A DNA stretch of 35,510 nucleotides from contig JAGOKC010000011.1 of assembly GCA_017994835.1 (NCBI GenBank), forward strand, positions 6,310-41,819, in the 5' to 3' direction. The position numbers and the translations under genes were made by a program. How positions within the stretch are numbered: position 1 is the first letter of the stretch; each line of letters opens with the position of its first letter. The DNA is from Aquabacterium sp. Lineage in GTDB: Bacteria; Pseudomonadota; Gammaproteobacteria; Burkholderiales; Burkholderiaceae_C. Of this stretch, positions 8,176-16,795 are shown piece after piece. The notes below the pieces were generated by a model. The model had not been told where the DNA came from and made no database searches. It worked only from the letters and a program-made list of their open reading frames with translations.

Positions 8176-9065
8176 AGCGCTTGCTTGCATCGGGTTGGCA
8201 GGCCATCGCGTGCTTGCTGTGCGTGTGCTGGGCAGTTTGTTTGCCAGCGCATGCGGCCATTCGTGTCGTGGATGACCAAGGGACGCTGGTTACCCTGACC
8301 GCACCACCGCAGCGCATTGTGTCCTTGCTGCCCTCTCTGACGGAGTCGGTGTGTGTGCTGGGAGCCTGTCATCGCCTGGTGGCCACGGATCGGTGGTCCA
8401 ACTGGCCCGAGTCCGTGCGTGGCTTGCCCAAACTGGGTGGACTTGACGATGCCAACCTCGAATTGATTCTGGTGCAACGTCCTGATCTGGTGTTGCTGTC
8501 CGCCTCAAACCGTTTGGCGGGACGCCTGCGCGCGTTGGGATTGACCGTGGCCGAACTGGATGCCGAGGATCTGCCCCAGGTGCAGCGTCTTCTGACCAAG
8601 GTGGCCGCCTTGCTGGGCGCGCCGCAACAGGCCGCACTGCAGTGGCAGGCCATTGAAACCGAGATTCGCACGGCACGCGCCATGGTGCCCAAGACCGCTC
8701 AGGGCACACGGGTTTACTTTGAAGTCAGCAGTGCGTTGTATGCCGCGGGTGAGGTTTCCTACATCGGGCAGTTGCTGTCCACGCTGGGAGCCGTCAATGT
8801 GGTGGGGGCCAAGTGGGGGCCATTCCCCAAGCTCAACCCTGAATTTGTGGTCCAGGCCCAACCTGATCTGATCATGTTGTCTGCTGCTGAGGCGCCGGGC
8901 TTGATCCGACGTCCTGGCTGGTCTCACATGAAGGCAGTCAGCCAGGGACGCATCTGCGCAATGCCGCAGGCAGACTACGATTTGCTGTCCCGTCCTGGGC
9001 CGCGCCTGGGGGCGGCCGCCAAGGTGCTCGCGCAATGTCTGGCCAAGACGGGCGGCGCGCGATGA
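8172..9065 (+). CDS. btuF: Periplasmic cobalamin-binding protein BtuF
   Basis: A 297-aa periplasmic solute-binding protein of the helical-backbone type that hands B12 to BtuCD. The N-terminus is a signal peptide (positive MKR, hydrophobic core, AHA-A cleavage near residue 29). The mature part has PPQRIVSLLPSLTESVCVLG, the WSNWPESVRGLPKLGG segment typical of BtuF, and the conserved VYFEVSSALYAAG and SYIGQLLSTLGAVNVV blocks. The ATG at 8172 overlaps the cobU stop by 4 nt (ATGA), which decides the start. The stop overlaps btuC in the same way. No lipobox is seen. Substrate is inferred from the operon. Confidence 0.92.
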   Translation: MKRLLASGWQAIACLLCVCWAVCLPAHAAIRVVDDQGTLVTLTAPPQRIVSLLPSLTESVCVLGACHRLVATDRWSNWPESVRGLPKLGGLDDANLELILVQRPDLVLLSASNRLAGRLRALGLTVAELDAEDLPQVQRLLTKVAALLGAPQQAALQWQAIETEIRTARAMVPKTAQGTRVYFEVSSALYAAGEVSYIGQLLSTLGAVNVVGAKWGPFPKLNPEFVVQAQPDLIMLSAAEAPGLIRRPGWSHMKAVSQGRICAMPQADYDLLSRPGPRLGAAAKVLAQCLAKTGGAR

Positions 9066-10063
9066 CCATGCGTTCATCCAGCGCCTTGTCTGCGCGCATC
9101 ACCATCGTGGCGTTGTGCCTGGCGCTGTTGCTGCTGGGGGGCGTGGGCTTGTCAGTCGGGAGTGCCGGTTGGCAGTCACCGTGGGCCGTGCCAACTTCGG
9201 CAGGCCTCGGTCAAATCATGTGGGAGATCCGTGCGCCGCGTACCCTGGGTGCCATGCTGGTGGGGGCCCTGCTCGGACTGGGTGGTGCCGTGGCCCAAGG
9301 CCTGTTTCGCAATCCGCTGGCTGAACCCTACCTGTTGGGCAGTTCGTCAGGAGCCGCGCTGGGCATGGCCTTGATGCTGTCGTTTGGCATGCCCGATGCC
9401 TTGGTCGCGACCACGGGTGGGCGCATGAGCCTGACGGGGGCCGCCTTCATCGGGGCGGTGGGCGGGGTGTCACTGAGCCTGATGCTTGCACGCGGTGCGG
9501 CTCACACGATGCGCCTGCTGCTGGGTGGCGTGGTGGTGGGCGTGGTGTTGGGGGCCTTGACGCAGTTGCTGATGGTCTGGTCGGCTTCGGCATGGCGGAT
9601 CATGCAGGCTTTCATGTTGGGGCACACGGCCTTGCTCGGTTGGCAGGCCTGCGGCTTGATGGCAGCCGTGCTGTGCCTGACCCTGCCGGTGGCCATGGCG
9701 CTGGCAAGGGTGCTCGATGCGCTCAGCCTGGGTGAAGATGCCGCACGCACGCTGGGCATTCCTTTGGGTCTGACCCGTGCGGTGCTGGTCGCGGTGTTGG
9801 CCCTGAGTACCGGCGCTGCCGTGGCCCAGGCGGGCTTGGTGGCGTTTGTGGGGCTGGTGGCCCCACATCTGGTACGGGCCAGGGCGGGGGCCAGACACGG
9901 CATTTTGCTGTTCCTCTCCACGCTGATGGGGGCGGTGCTGCTGGTGGCGGCCGATATCTTGTCGCGCTTGGTGCTGGCACCTCAGGAGTTGCCTGTGGGT
10001 GTCCTGACCGCCGTGCTGGGCGGCACTTACCTGCTGTGGTTGCTGCATCGGAGGCGCACATGA
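9062..10063 (+). CDS. btuC: Vitamin B12 ABC transporter permease BtuC
   Basis: A 333-aa inner-membrane permease of the FecCD/BtuC family, with about ten hydrophobic segments. Family blocks include IRAPRTLGAMLVGALLGLGG, QGLFRNPLAEPYLLGSSSGA, LGEDAARTLG (the cytoplasmic loop contacting the ATPase, about residue 226) and AGLVAFVGLVAPHLVR. The ATG at 9062 overlaps the btuF stop (ATGA). An upstream in-frame ATG at 9035 would overlap btuF more and lacks support. The stop overlaps the btuD start. With BtuD and BtuF it forms the B12 importer. Confidence 0.94.
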   Translation: MTMRSSSALSARITIVALCLALLLLGGVGLSVGSAGWQSPWAVPTSAGLGQIMWEIRAPRTLGAMLVGALLGLGGAVAQGLFRNPLAEPYLLGSSSGAALGMALMLSFGMPDALVATTGGRMSLTGAAFIGAVGGVSLSLMLARGAAHTMRLLLGGVVVGVVLGALTQLLMVWSASAWRIMQAFMLGHTALLGWQACGLMAAVLCLTLPVAMALARVLDALSLGEDAARTLGIPLGLTRAVLVAVLALSTGAAVAQAGLVAFVGLVAPHLVRARAGARHGILLFLSTLMGAVLLVAADILSRLVLAPQELPVGVLTAVLGGTYLLWLLHRRRT

Positions 10064-10833
10064 GCGTGATGCTGCAGGCGCGCGGACTGCAAAGCAGCTA
10101 CGGTTCACGCAAGGTACTCCATGACGCCAGCCTGGACATTGAAGCCGGGCGTTGGGTGGCTCTGGTGGGGCCGAACGGTGCGGGCAAGTCCACCTTCATG
10201 CGTTGTCTGGCAGGGCTGTTGAAACCTTCGGCGGGCGAGGTGCTTTTGCAGGGGCGGCGCTTGTCAGATTGGTCGGGCCGTCAGCGTGCCCGTGCCCTGT
10301 CCTGGATGGGACAGGAGGTGGTTGCTGACCCTGACATGAGCGTGCGCGATGCCGTGTCGCTGGCCCGCTTGCCCTATCAGGGCTGCCTGGGTGCCGGTGG
10401 GGAAGATGCCGCCGACCGAGAGGCCATCATGCAGGCCCTGCGCGACACCGACATGGTCTGGGGTGCGCAGCGCAACTGGGGCGCACTGTCTGGGGGGGAG
10501 CGTCAACGCGTCAGCCTGGCGAGGGCGTTGGCGGTTCAAGCCCCCCTCATGCTGCTGGACGAGCCGGTCGCGCACCTCGATGCGCCACACCAACGTCTGC
10601 TGGCCCAGGTGTTGCAGCGCGAGGCCCGCATGGGCCGCAGCGTCATCAGTGTGCTGCACGAATTGCCCTTGGCATTGCAGGCCGATGAACTCGCCGTCAT
10701 GCGCGACGGCCATGTTTTGATGCACGGATCGCGTGATGACCCAGCCGTGCACCGCGCCCTTGAATCTGTTTTTGACCACGCTGTGGCCATCACCCGCGTC
10801 GATGATCGCTGGGTGGTGGTGCCACAGTTCTGA
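10060..10833 (+). CDS. btuD: Vitamin B12 ABC transporter ATP-binding protein BtuD
   Basis: A 257-aa ABC ATPase that powers BtuC. Walker [10 protein letters not shown] is at residues 37-45, the Q-loop lies near MGQEV (83-87), the signature LSGGERQR at 143-150, Walker B LMLLDEP at 163-169 and the switch His in VLHELP near 212. The start is the ATGA overlap with btuC. All catalytic motifs are intact. The gene ends 28 bp before cobO. Function as the B12 importer ATPase is inferred from the adjacent btuF and btuC. Confidence 0.94.
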   Translation: MSVMLQARGLQSSYGSRKVLHDASLDIEAGRWVALVGPNGAGKSTFMRCLAGLLKPSAGEVLLQGRRLSDWSGRQRARALSWMGQEVVADPDMSVRDAVSLARLPYQGCLGAGGEDAADREAIMQALRDTDMVWGAQRNWGALSGGERQRVSLARALAVQAPLMLLDEPVAHLDAPHQRLLAQVLQREARMGRSVISVLHELPLALQADELAVMRDGHVLMHGSRDDPAVHRALESVFDHAVAITRVDDRWVVVPQF

Positions 10834-10861
10834 TCCTGCCCTTCCTCACGGAGCCTTGTCC

Positions 10862-11431
10862 ATGGACATCCAGACCCCCCCCACCGAAGCCCCCCAGCAA
10901 CGCGAACACGCCGAGCGTCGTGGCCTGCTCATCGTCAACACCGGCGACGGCAAGGGCAAGAGCACAGCCGCCTTCGGACTGGCCCTGCGCGCCTTTGGCC
11001 GCGGCAAAGCGGTGCGCATCTTCCAGTTCATGAAGGTGCCCTCGGCCCGCTTTGGCGAGCACCGCGCGTTCGAACAACTGGGCATCCCCATCGAAGGGCT
11101 GGGCGACGGTTTCAGCTGGAAGAGCAAGGACCTGGAGCATTCCGCCCAACTGGCCCGCGAAGGCTGGCAACGCGCGGCGGCTGCCATCACCAGTGGCGAG
11201 CACTTCCTGGTGGTGCTGGACGAGCTGACCTACCCGCTCATCTACGGCTGGGTGCCCATCGACGAGGTGGTACAGACCTTGAAAAATCGCCCCAAGGAAG
11301 TCCACGTGCTCCTGACCGGGCGCGACTGCCCGCCCGAGATCATCGAGATCGCCGACACCGTCAGCGAGGTGAAAAAGATCAAGCACGCCTACGAAGCCGG
11401 CATTCCTGCGCAGCGCGGCATCGAAGACTGA
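10862..11431 (+). CDS. cobO: Cob(I)yrinic acid a,c-diamide adenosyltransferase (CobO/BtuR type)
   Basis: A 189-aa cytoplasmic enzyme that transfers the 5'-deoxyadenosyl group of ATP to Co(I) corrinoids, giving the coenzyme form. The unusual P-loop GDGKGKST (28-35) is the CobA/CobO/BtuR signature, in the context [20 protein letters not shown]. Later conserved parts are [24 protein letters not shown] and [20 protein letters not shown]. The ATG at 10862 follows an AGCCTTG spacer after GGAG (10851-10854), a plausible ribosome-binding site. It allows both imported cobinamide and cobalamin to be adenosylated. Confidence 0.94.
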   Translation: MDIQTPPTEAPQQREHAERRGLLIVNTGDGKGKSTAAFGLALRAFGRGKAVRIFQFMKVPSARFGEHRAFEQLGIPIEGLGDGFSWKSKDLEHSAQLAREGWQRAAAAITSGEHFLVVLDELTYPLIYGWVPIDEVVQTLKNRPKEVHVLLTGRDCPPEIIEIADTVSEVKKIKHAYEAGIPAQRGIED

Positions 11432-11443
11432 GCCAGTGCCATC

Positions 11444-12508
11444 ATGAACTTTGAACAGCCCCTGATCACCGACCTGCACAACGCAGCGCTCTCGCAGCGT
11501 CTGCAGCACCTCATTGACCACAAAACCAAGCCCTTGGGTGCGCTGGGCCAGCTCGAAAGTCTGGCTCACCAGATCGGGCTCATCTTGCGCAGCGAACAAC
11601 CGGCTCTGCAGCAACCCCAGATGGTCGTGTTTGCCGCAGACCACGGCCTGGCTGCACGCGGCGTGTCGGCTTACCCCAGTGATGTCACCTGGCAGATGGT
11701 TGAAAACTTTCTGGCTGGCGGCGCGGCGGTGAGTGTGTTGGCGCGTCAGCATGGGCTGGCACTCACGGTGGTGGACGCCGGGGTCGCGCATGACTTCACG
11801 CCCTGTTCGGGGCTTGAGATTCGCAAGGTGGCGCGCGGCACGGCCGATTGCACCACGCAGCCTGCGATGACGCATGAGCAAATGAGCGAGGCGTTGTGGC
11901 ATGGCCAGGATCTCGTTCGCAGCCTGCCGGGCAACACCATCTTGTTGGGTGAAATGGGCATTGGCAATACCTCCAGCGCGGCGCTGTTGATGGCCTGCCT
12001 CACAGGCGAGTCGATCGAAGCCTGCACAGGCCGTGGCACCGGGTTGGACGATGCGGGTCTGACACGCAAGCTGGCCATCTTGAACGAAGCCCTGACCTGC
12101 CATGCGGCTGTGACCGAACCACTGGATGCGCTTGCCGCCTTCGGTGGTTTCGAGATTGCCGAAATGGTGGGGGCCATTTTGCAGGCCGCTGCCGAGAACC
12201 GTGTCATCTTGGTCGATGGATTCATCACGACCAGCGCCGTGCTGGTGGCCTCACGTCTGCAACCGCTGGTGCTGCAACGTTGCGTGTTCGCACACCAGTC
12301 TGACGAATCCGGGCACGCCCGCATGCTGGCGCACCTGGGCGTACATGCCCTGCTCAAACTGCGTCTGCGCCTCGGCGAAGGCTCCGGTGCCGCGCTGGCC
12401 TGGCCTTTGCTGGAATCGGCTTGCCGCATCCTGCGTGAGATGGCCAGTTTCGAAGCCGCGGGTGTCAGCGTGTCCGAGCATGACGCGGGACAAGCGCCCC
12501 AACAGTGA
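11444..12508 (+). CDS. cobT: Nicotinate-nucleotide--dimethylbenzimidazole phosphoribosyltransferase
   Basis: A 354-aa enzyme that makes alpha-ribazole 5'-phosphate, the lower-ligand nucleotide of B12, from nicotinate mononucleotide and a base. Conserved parts are HKTKPLGALGQLESLA, FAADHGLAARGVSAYP, LLGEMGIGNTSSAA, TGRGTGLDDAG and the C-terminal LGEGSGAALA, whose Glu (about residue 312) corresponds to the catalytic Glu of Salmonella CobT. Length is normal. The gene starts 12 bp after cobO and ends 22 bp before cobS. Identification is firm. Which base it activates cannot be read from sequence. Confidence 0.95.
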   Translation: MNFEQPLITDLHNAALSQRLQHLIDHKTKPLGALGQLESLAHQIGLILRSEQPALQQPQMVVFAADHGLAARGVSAYPSDVTWQMVENFLAGGAAVSVLARQHGLALTVVDAGVAHDFTPCSGLEIRKVARGTADCTTQPAMTHEQMSEALWHGQDLVRSLPGNTILLGEMGIGNTSSAALLMACLTGESIEACTGRGTGLDDAGLTRKLAILNEALTCHAAVTEPLDALAAFGGFEIAEMVGAILQAAAENRVILVDGFITTSAVLVASRLQPLVLQRCVFAHQSDESGHARMLAHLGVHALLKLRLRLGEGSGAALAWPLLESACRILREMASFEAAGVSVSEHDAGQAPQQ

Positions 12509-12530
12509 GCAACACAGGCAAGATGCGTTC

Positions 12531-13397
12531 ATGCGTTTGTTGATCCACGAAATCCGCCTCTTCTTCATCGCCCTGCAGTTCTTCACGCGGGTGCCGGTGC
12601 CTGCATGGGTGGGCTATCACCCTGACTGGTTGCAGGCCTGCCAGCGCTACTTCCCCTTGGTTGGGGCGCTGGTGGGAGCAGCGGGTGCGCTGGCGCTGGC
12701 AGCAAGCGCCACGCTGTGGCCCCCGCAGGTCGCAGTGCTCTTGTCCATGGCCTTCACGGTCTGGTTGACGGGAGGTTTTCATGAAGACGGCTGGGCCGAC
12801 ACCTGCGATGCACTCGGGGGCACCGTCAGTCGCGAACGGGCGCTGGAGATCATGAAAGATTCGCGCATCGGCTCTTACGGCTCGCTGGGGTTGATCTTGC
12901 TGCTGGGCCTCAAGGCGGTCACGCTGAGCGCGCTGGCCACCCCTCTGTTCAACGAAATGAACAACGCCCAGAGCAGCCACATCCATCAGGTTTTGCTGGC
13001 CTGGACCATGATGGCCTTGATCTGGTGTCATACCGGTTCGCGCCTTGCCGCCGTGTGGATGATCCGTCTGCTGCCCTATGGGGGTGATCTTGCTCACGCC
13101 AAGGCCAAGCCACTTGGGTTACAGGCCACGTGGGGGCAGGTGATCGCAGCCACAACCTGGACCCTGATCGTCGGCAGCCTCATGTGGCTGTGGCTGGTCC
13201 AATCAGGATGGCCTACCGGCACCCTGATGACCGCACTGGGTCTTGCGGCGCTCGCCATGCTGCTGGGCGGCATCGTGTGCTGGCGCTGGTTCAAGCGCCG
13301 ACTCGGTGGCTTCACCGGCGATACCCTGGGTGCCACACAGCAAATCACCGAGGTGCTGGGTTTGCTGGCCTGGCTCACGGTCATTCACCCGGTGTGA
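12531..13397 (+). CDS. cobS: Adenosylcobinamide-GDP ribazoletransferase (cobalamin synthase)
   Basis: A 288-aa integral membrane enzyme that joins adenosyl-GDP-cobinamide with alpha-ribazole or its phosphate, the step that completes the nucleotide loop. The signature FHEDGWADTCDALGG (about residues 83-97) and the following EIMKDSRIGSYGSLGL are intact. About six or seven hydrophobic segments surround them. The C-terminus has GGFTGDTLGATQQITE, a second family hallmark. The frame is open far upstream inside cobT, but the ATG at 12531 (MRLLIHEIRLFF) gives the normal CobS N-terminus. It lies 10 bp before cobC. Confidence 0.94.
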   Translation: MRLLIHEIRLFFIALQFFTRVPVPAWVGYHPDWLQACQRYFPLVGALVGAAGALALAASATLWPPQVAVLLSMAFTVWLTGGFHEDGWADTCDALGGTVSRERALEIMKDSRIGSYGSLGLILLLGLKAVTLSALATPLFNEMNNAQSSHIHQVLLAWTMMALIWCHTGSRLAAVWMIRLLPYGGDLAHAKAKPLGLQATWGQVIAATTWTLIVGSLMWLWLVQSGWPTGTLMTALGLAALAMLLGGIVCWRWFKRRLGGFTGDTLGATQQITEVLGLLAWLTVIHPV

Positions 13398-13407
13398 GCA
13401 TCTCGGC

Positions 13408-14016
13408 ATGAACCCCTCCACGCTCCCGTTGATCGCCTGGCGTCATCCACGGCCCATGGGTGCGCAGGGGCGCTGCATTGGCCGCACCGATCTGGCTGTG
13501 GACCGTCGCAAGACCAAACGCCTGGCCCACCGCATTCGGCAGGCTGCACGCCGTCACGGCTGGCCCCGCACGGTGTACAGCTCGCCGCTTCAGCGCTGTG
13601 CGGCAGTTGGCAGACAGTTGCGCCGCTGGGGGTGGCAGCACCACATCGATGCCAGCTTGCTGGAGATGGATTTCGGCACCTGGGACGGCCTCACCTGGCC
13701 GCAGATCACCCACACCGAGGTGGACGCTTGGTGCCGCAATTTTGCACACCATGCCCCTGGGGGCGGTGAAAACCTGCACGCCATGCTAGAGCGGGTTGCC
13801 CAGTGCCTGACGCGCCTGACAGCCAGCGCGCCCGACTCGCCGGTGTTGATCGTGGCCCATGCGGGCTGGATCTTGTCGGCCCGATGGGTCACCCACCACG
13901 CATCAGCGCCTGTGCAGCCTGACCAATGGCCCCCAGCCCCCCTGTATGGCGAGTGCTGTGTCGTGCCGGTTGAGTCGATTCAATACCGTCCGGTCGAACC
14001 CGCCAACCGCAAATAG
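13408..14016 (+). CDS. cobC: Histidine phosphatase, probable alpha-ribazole phosphatase CobC
   Basis: A 202-aa member of the histidine phosphatase superfamily. The catalytic His motif is WRHPRP (residues 11-16) instead of the more common RHG. The second motif VYSSPLQRC, the acidic LEMDFGTWDGLTW block and the late VAHAGWI are present. In this position it most likely removes the phosphate from alpha-ribazole phosphate or adenosylcobalamin phosphate. The ATG at 13408 follows cobS by 10 bp. The 3' end overlaps convergent clsB by 37 bp. Family membership is clear; the substrate is inferred from the operon. Confidence 0.85.
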   Translation: MNPSTLPLIAWRHPRPMGAQGRCIGRTDLAVDRRKTKRLAHRIRQAARRHGWPRTVYSSPLQRCAAVGRQLRRWGWQHHIDASLLEMDFGTWDGLTWPQITHTEVDAWCRNFAHHAPGGGENLHAMLERVAQCLTRLTASAPDSPVLIVAHAGWILSARWVTHHASAPVQPDQWPPAPLYGECCVVPVESIQYRPVEPANRK

Positions 14017-15335
14017 GCCTTCGCCAGAAAGGCCACCACCGCACGACGGACCCGTGTCCGCCAGCGACGGTCGTGCACCGTGTCCGGTTGCGGTACCTCC
14101 CGGCTCTGTGCAAAGTCGGTCTCCAGGGATTCAGACAAGGTCTGCACAAATTGCCGGTCCCGCACGATCAGATTGCCCTCCAGATTCAGCACCATCGAGA
14201 GCGGATCAAGGTTGGATGAACCCACGGTGGCCCACTCATCGTCCACACTCAACACCTTGGCGTGCAAAAACGCCGGTTGGTACTCAAAAATGCGCACACC
14301 CACCTGCTGCAACTCGCCATACAGCACCTGCGCGGCAATGCCGGCAATCCGGTAGTCCAGCTTGCCTTGCAACAACAAACGCACCATCACCCCGCGCTCG
14401 GCCGCAGCACGCAACGCTTTGCGCATGGCCCGTCGCGGATAAAAATAGGGCGTCACGATGTCGATGCGTTGCCGCGCCTGCACGATGGCCCGTAGCGCTG
14501 CCTGCTCGATCGTGCGCCGCTGTCGCAGGTTGTCGCGCAACACGAAAGCGCTGCGCATGGGTTGCAGCAAATCGGCATCGTCCATCAACTGTTCCCGCTC
14601 CTGCGGGCTCAGACGCAGCGAGGCGCTCTGCCACATCTGCTTGAGACGCTGCAAGCGGTGCGGATCTTGTACCCACTGGACCAGGTCATCACGCCAGTCT
14701 CTGCCAAACTGCGCCCGCGTCCACATGGCCCGGATGGTGTGCAAAATCGGCATCACCACCGGACCGCGCACCGACACGGCGTAATCCAGGCGTGGGTTCT
14801 CGGACCAACCGTGGCTCAGATCGTAACGGTCATCAATCAGGTTGATGCCACCGATGAACCCGACCGCCTCATCGACCACGCACAGCTTCAGGTGCATGCG
14901 TCGCCACTGGCCGGCGTCCATCAAACCCCACAACCAGTGCAGCGGCTTGTACACCACCAGGCGCACGCCAGCCTCTTCCAGTGCCCGCCACAGGCTGGCA
15001 GGTGCGTCACGCGAGCCCACGCCGTCCACCACCATCGACACCTCAACCCCACGCCGCGCTGCACGCATCACAGACTGCAACACCTCACTGCTTTGTCCCA
15101 GCGGCGAAACGATGTAGAGCGCCATCCACACCGATTGCTGTGCCTGATCAATGTGTTGGCACAGCGCCGGAAACAAGGTGCGACCGCCCTGCAGCAAGGT
15201 CACCTCATTGCCACCCGTGAACAAAGGCTTGCGCCGCGAGTACCAGGCCAGAACCTCCAGCCAACCCTGGGGGGGCTTGTCGCTGTGCTCGACGAGGCCT
15301 GGTTGCCACGGATCCTTGTGAGGAGGGCGACTCAT
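13980..15335 (-). CDS. clsB: Cardiolipin synthase B-type phospholipase D protein
   Basis: A 451-aa phospholipase-D-family enzyme. The two HKD motifs are complete: HLKLCVVD (His148, Lys150, Asp155) and HAKVLSVD (His358, Lys360, Asp365), the second followed by GSSNLDPLS. Other ClsB-like parts are GGNEVTLLQGG near the start and IGGINLIDDRYD after the first motif. There are no N-terminal transmembrane helices, unlike ClsA. It probably makes cardiolipin or phosphatidylglycerol at the inner membrane. It follows the nuclease-like gene by 7 bp and overlaps cobC convergently by 37 bp, so transcription of the two genes may interfere. Confidence 0.9.
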   Translation of the reverse strand: MSRPPHKDPWQPGLVEHSDKPPQGWLEVLAWYSRRKPLFTGGNEVTLLQGGRTLFPALCQHIDQAQQSVWMALYIVSPLGQSSEVLQSVMRAARRGVEVSMVVDGVGSRDAPASLWRALEEAGVRLVVYKPLHWLWGLMDAGQWRRMHLKLCVVDEAVGFIGGINLIDDRYDLSHGWSENPRLDYAVSVRGPVVMPILHTIRAMWTRAQFGRDWRDDLVQWVQDPHRLQRLKQMWQSASLRLSPQEREQLMDDADLLQPMRSAFVLRDNLRQRRTIEQAALRAIVQARQRIDIVTPYFYPRRAMRKALRAAAERGVMVRLLLQGKLDYRIAGIAAQVLYGELQQVGVRIFEYQPAFLHAKVLSVDDEWATVGSSNLDPLSMVLNLEGNLIVRDRQFVQTLSESLETDFAQSREVPQPDTVHDRRWRTRVRRAVVAFLAKAYLRLAGSTGRY

Positions 15336-15342
15336 GGGGGCA

Positions 15343-16155
15343 TCAGGTGCTCAGGTCCAGCTCGGCCACCAGCGGCAGGTGATCGGAAAGCCGAGCCCAG
15401 GTGCTGCCACGCGGCACCATGATGGATTTGCACTGCATGCCGCGCGTATAGACCCGGTCGAGTGACAACACCGGAATGATCGACGGGTAAGTTGCGACAC
15501 GGGCCTCCTTGCCCAGCATTGCCCGGCTCAAACCGGCCCCACCGAGGATGTCGTCGAGCTTCTCGTTCCAGTCGTTGAAATCACCGGCCACCACCACCGG
15601 CGCGTCAGGTGGCAGGTCATGCTGCACCAGCTCGGCCAGTTTTTCGGCCTGACGCACCCGACTGGCGTGGATCAGGCCCAGGTGCACCACCACCACATGC
15701 ACCTCAATCCCGCGCCAGATGACCGGCACATGCAGCAGGCCACGCTGTTCGAAGCGGTGATCCGACACATTGTGATGACCAATGGCACCCAAGGGCCAGC
15801 GTGCCAGCAGGGCATTGCCGTGTTCGCCATGTTTGGTCACGGCATTGGTGCGGTAGGCCACCTCATAACCCTCTGGGGCCAGGTATTCCGCTTGCGGCGT
15901 GCTGGGCCAGGCGTCGGGACCAAATTGCGTGCGAGAAAAGTGCCGCGCCTCGGCATGGTTGAACTGCCGCACCTCCTGCAGGCACACGATGTCGGCATCC
16001 AGCGCCGCCACGGCATCGCTCAGATTGTGAATTTCCAGGCGTTTGGCAGGGCCCATGCCGCGCACACCCTTGTGGATGTTGTACGTGGCCACACGCAAAT
16101 GCTGCGAGTGCCTTGGAACTGGCGGAAGCAGGGAAGACTGAAGCGGTTTGAGCAC
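15343..16155 (-). CDS. Endonuclease/exonuclease/phosphatase family protein
   Basis: About 270 aa from a GTG at 16155. The EEP fold is shown by RVATYNIHKG near the start, IVCLQEVRQF, GNALLARWPL, VVVHLGL, VVAGDFNDWN and the terminal LSDHLPLVAELDL. These contain the Asn, Glu, Asp/Asn and Asp-His residues of the metal-dependent phosphodiester site. The frame is open upstream to 16383 but that part overlaps nudB and is not protein-like. There is no ATG between nudB and the domain, so a GTG start is chosen with moderate certainty. It sits between nudB and clsB, as in many Burkholderiales. The substrate (DNA, phospholipid or other) is unknown. Confidence 0.85.
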   Translation of the reverse strand: MLKPLQSSLLPPVPRHSQHLRVATYNIHKGVRGMGPAKRLEIHNLSDAVAALDADIVCLQEVRQFNHAEARHFSRTQFGPDAWPSTPQAEYLAPEGYEVAYRTNAVTKHGEHGNALLARWPLGAIGHHNVSDHRFEQRGLLHVPVIWRGIEVHVVVVHLGLIHASRVRQAEKLAELVQHDLPPDAPVVVAGDFNDWNEKLDDILGGAGLSRAMLGKEARVATYPSIIPVLSLDRVYTRGMQCKSIMVPRGSTWARLSDHLPLVAELDLST

Positions 16156-16204
16156 GAGGGGCAATCCTGCAGCAAAGCGTGCCGCGATGGCGGCACCACG
16201 CTCT

Positions 16205-16696
16205 CTACGATAGCAGGTGCGCCGGGTTCGCGGTACGCTGGCCGAGTTGCAAAATGGCCTCGGCATTCGACGGTGAAAAACAGCGATCCGCTGCCTCTTG
16301 CCAGGGCAGCCAGACATGCGCAACGTGCTCCAACGGTGCCAGCGTGATCGGGGTGTCGCGCGGCACACACAGACCGAACACATGCTCGGTGTTGTGCGTC
16401 ACCCCAGGCGCATAGCGGTGACGCCACACCGGGTAGATCTCGTACACGTTCTCCACGCCCCAGTCCTGCAGCGCACTGCATGGCACCCGATCTGATCCGA
16501 TCCGGATGCCGGTCTCTTCCTGCACCTCGCGGATGGCGGTGTCGCACCAGGACTCGTCGAGATGGTCTTTGGATCCGGTCACGCTTTGCCAGAACCCGGC
16601 CTGACTGGCCCGCTCGATCAGCAGTACCTCGCACTGCGGCGTGTAGATCACCACGAGCACCGACAGTGGAATCTTGTGAGTCCCTTGTTCATTCAT
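16205..16696 (-). CDS. nudB: Dihydroneopterin triphosphate diphosphatase (Nudix)
   Basis: A 163-aa Nudix hydrolase. The Nudix box runs from GSKDHLDES to REVQEETGI (about residues 41-64). The residue after the first glycine block is one longer than the textbook spacing, as is common in NudB relatives. Start MNEQGTHKIPLSVLVVIYTP and the following LLIERASQAGFWQSVTGS are typical of NudB, which removes pyrophosphate from dihydroneopterin triphosphate in folate synthesis. It begins a separate transcript after the aspS terminator and precedes the EEP gene by 49 bp. The C-terminal WLPWQEAADRCFSPSNAEAI also fits NudB. Confidence 0.88.
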   Translation of the reverse strand: MNEQGTHKIPLSVLVVIYTPQCEVLLIERASQAGFWQSVTGSKDHLDESWCDTAIREVQEETGIRIGSDRVPCSALQDWGVENVYEIYPVWRHRYAPGVTHNTEHVFGLCVPRDTPITLAPLEHVAHVWLPWQEAADRCFSPSNAEAILQLGQRTANPAHLLS

Positions 16697-16741
16697 GCCA
16701 GACAGTGTGGCATGGTTGGCTGCGCGTGGCGTTGACCCATG

Positions 16742-16766
16742 AAAAAGGCCACCCCTCAGGGTGGCC
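16742..16766 (-). terminator. Rho-independent terminator of aspS
   Basis: GGCCACCC-CTCA-GGGTGGCC (16747-16766) is a perfect 8-bp stem with a four-base loop. On the minus strand it is followed by five T residues (16746-16742). It lies 29 bp after the aspS stop codon and 45 bp before nudB, so it should end the aspS transcript and implies a separate promoter for nudB. Confidence 0.92.
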
Positions 16767-16795
16767 CTCGTGCGTCAAGGGTGGGATCTGTTCGA

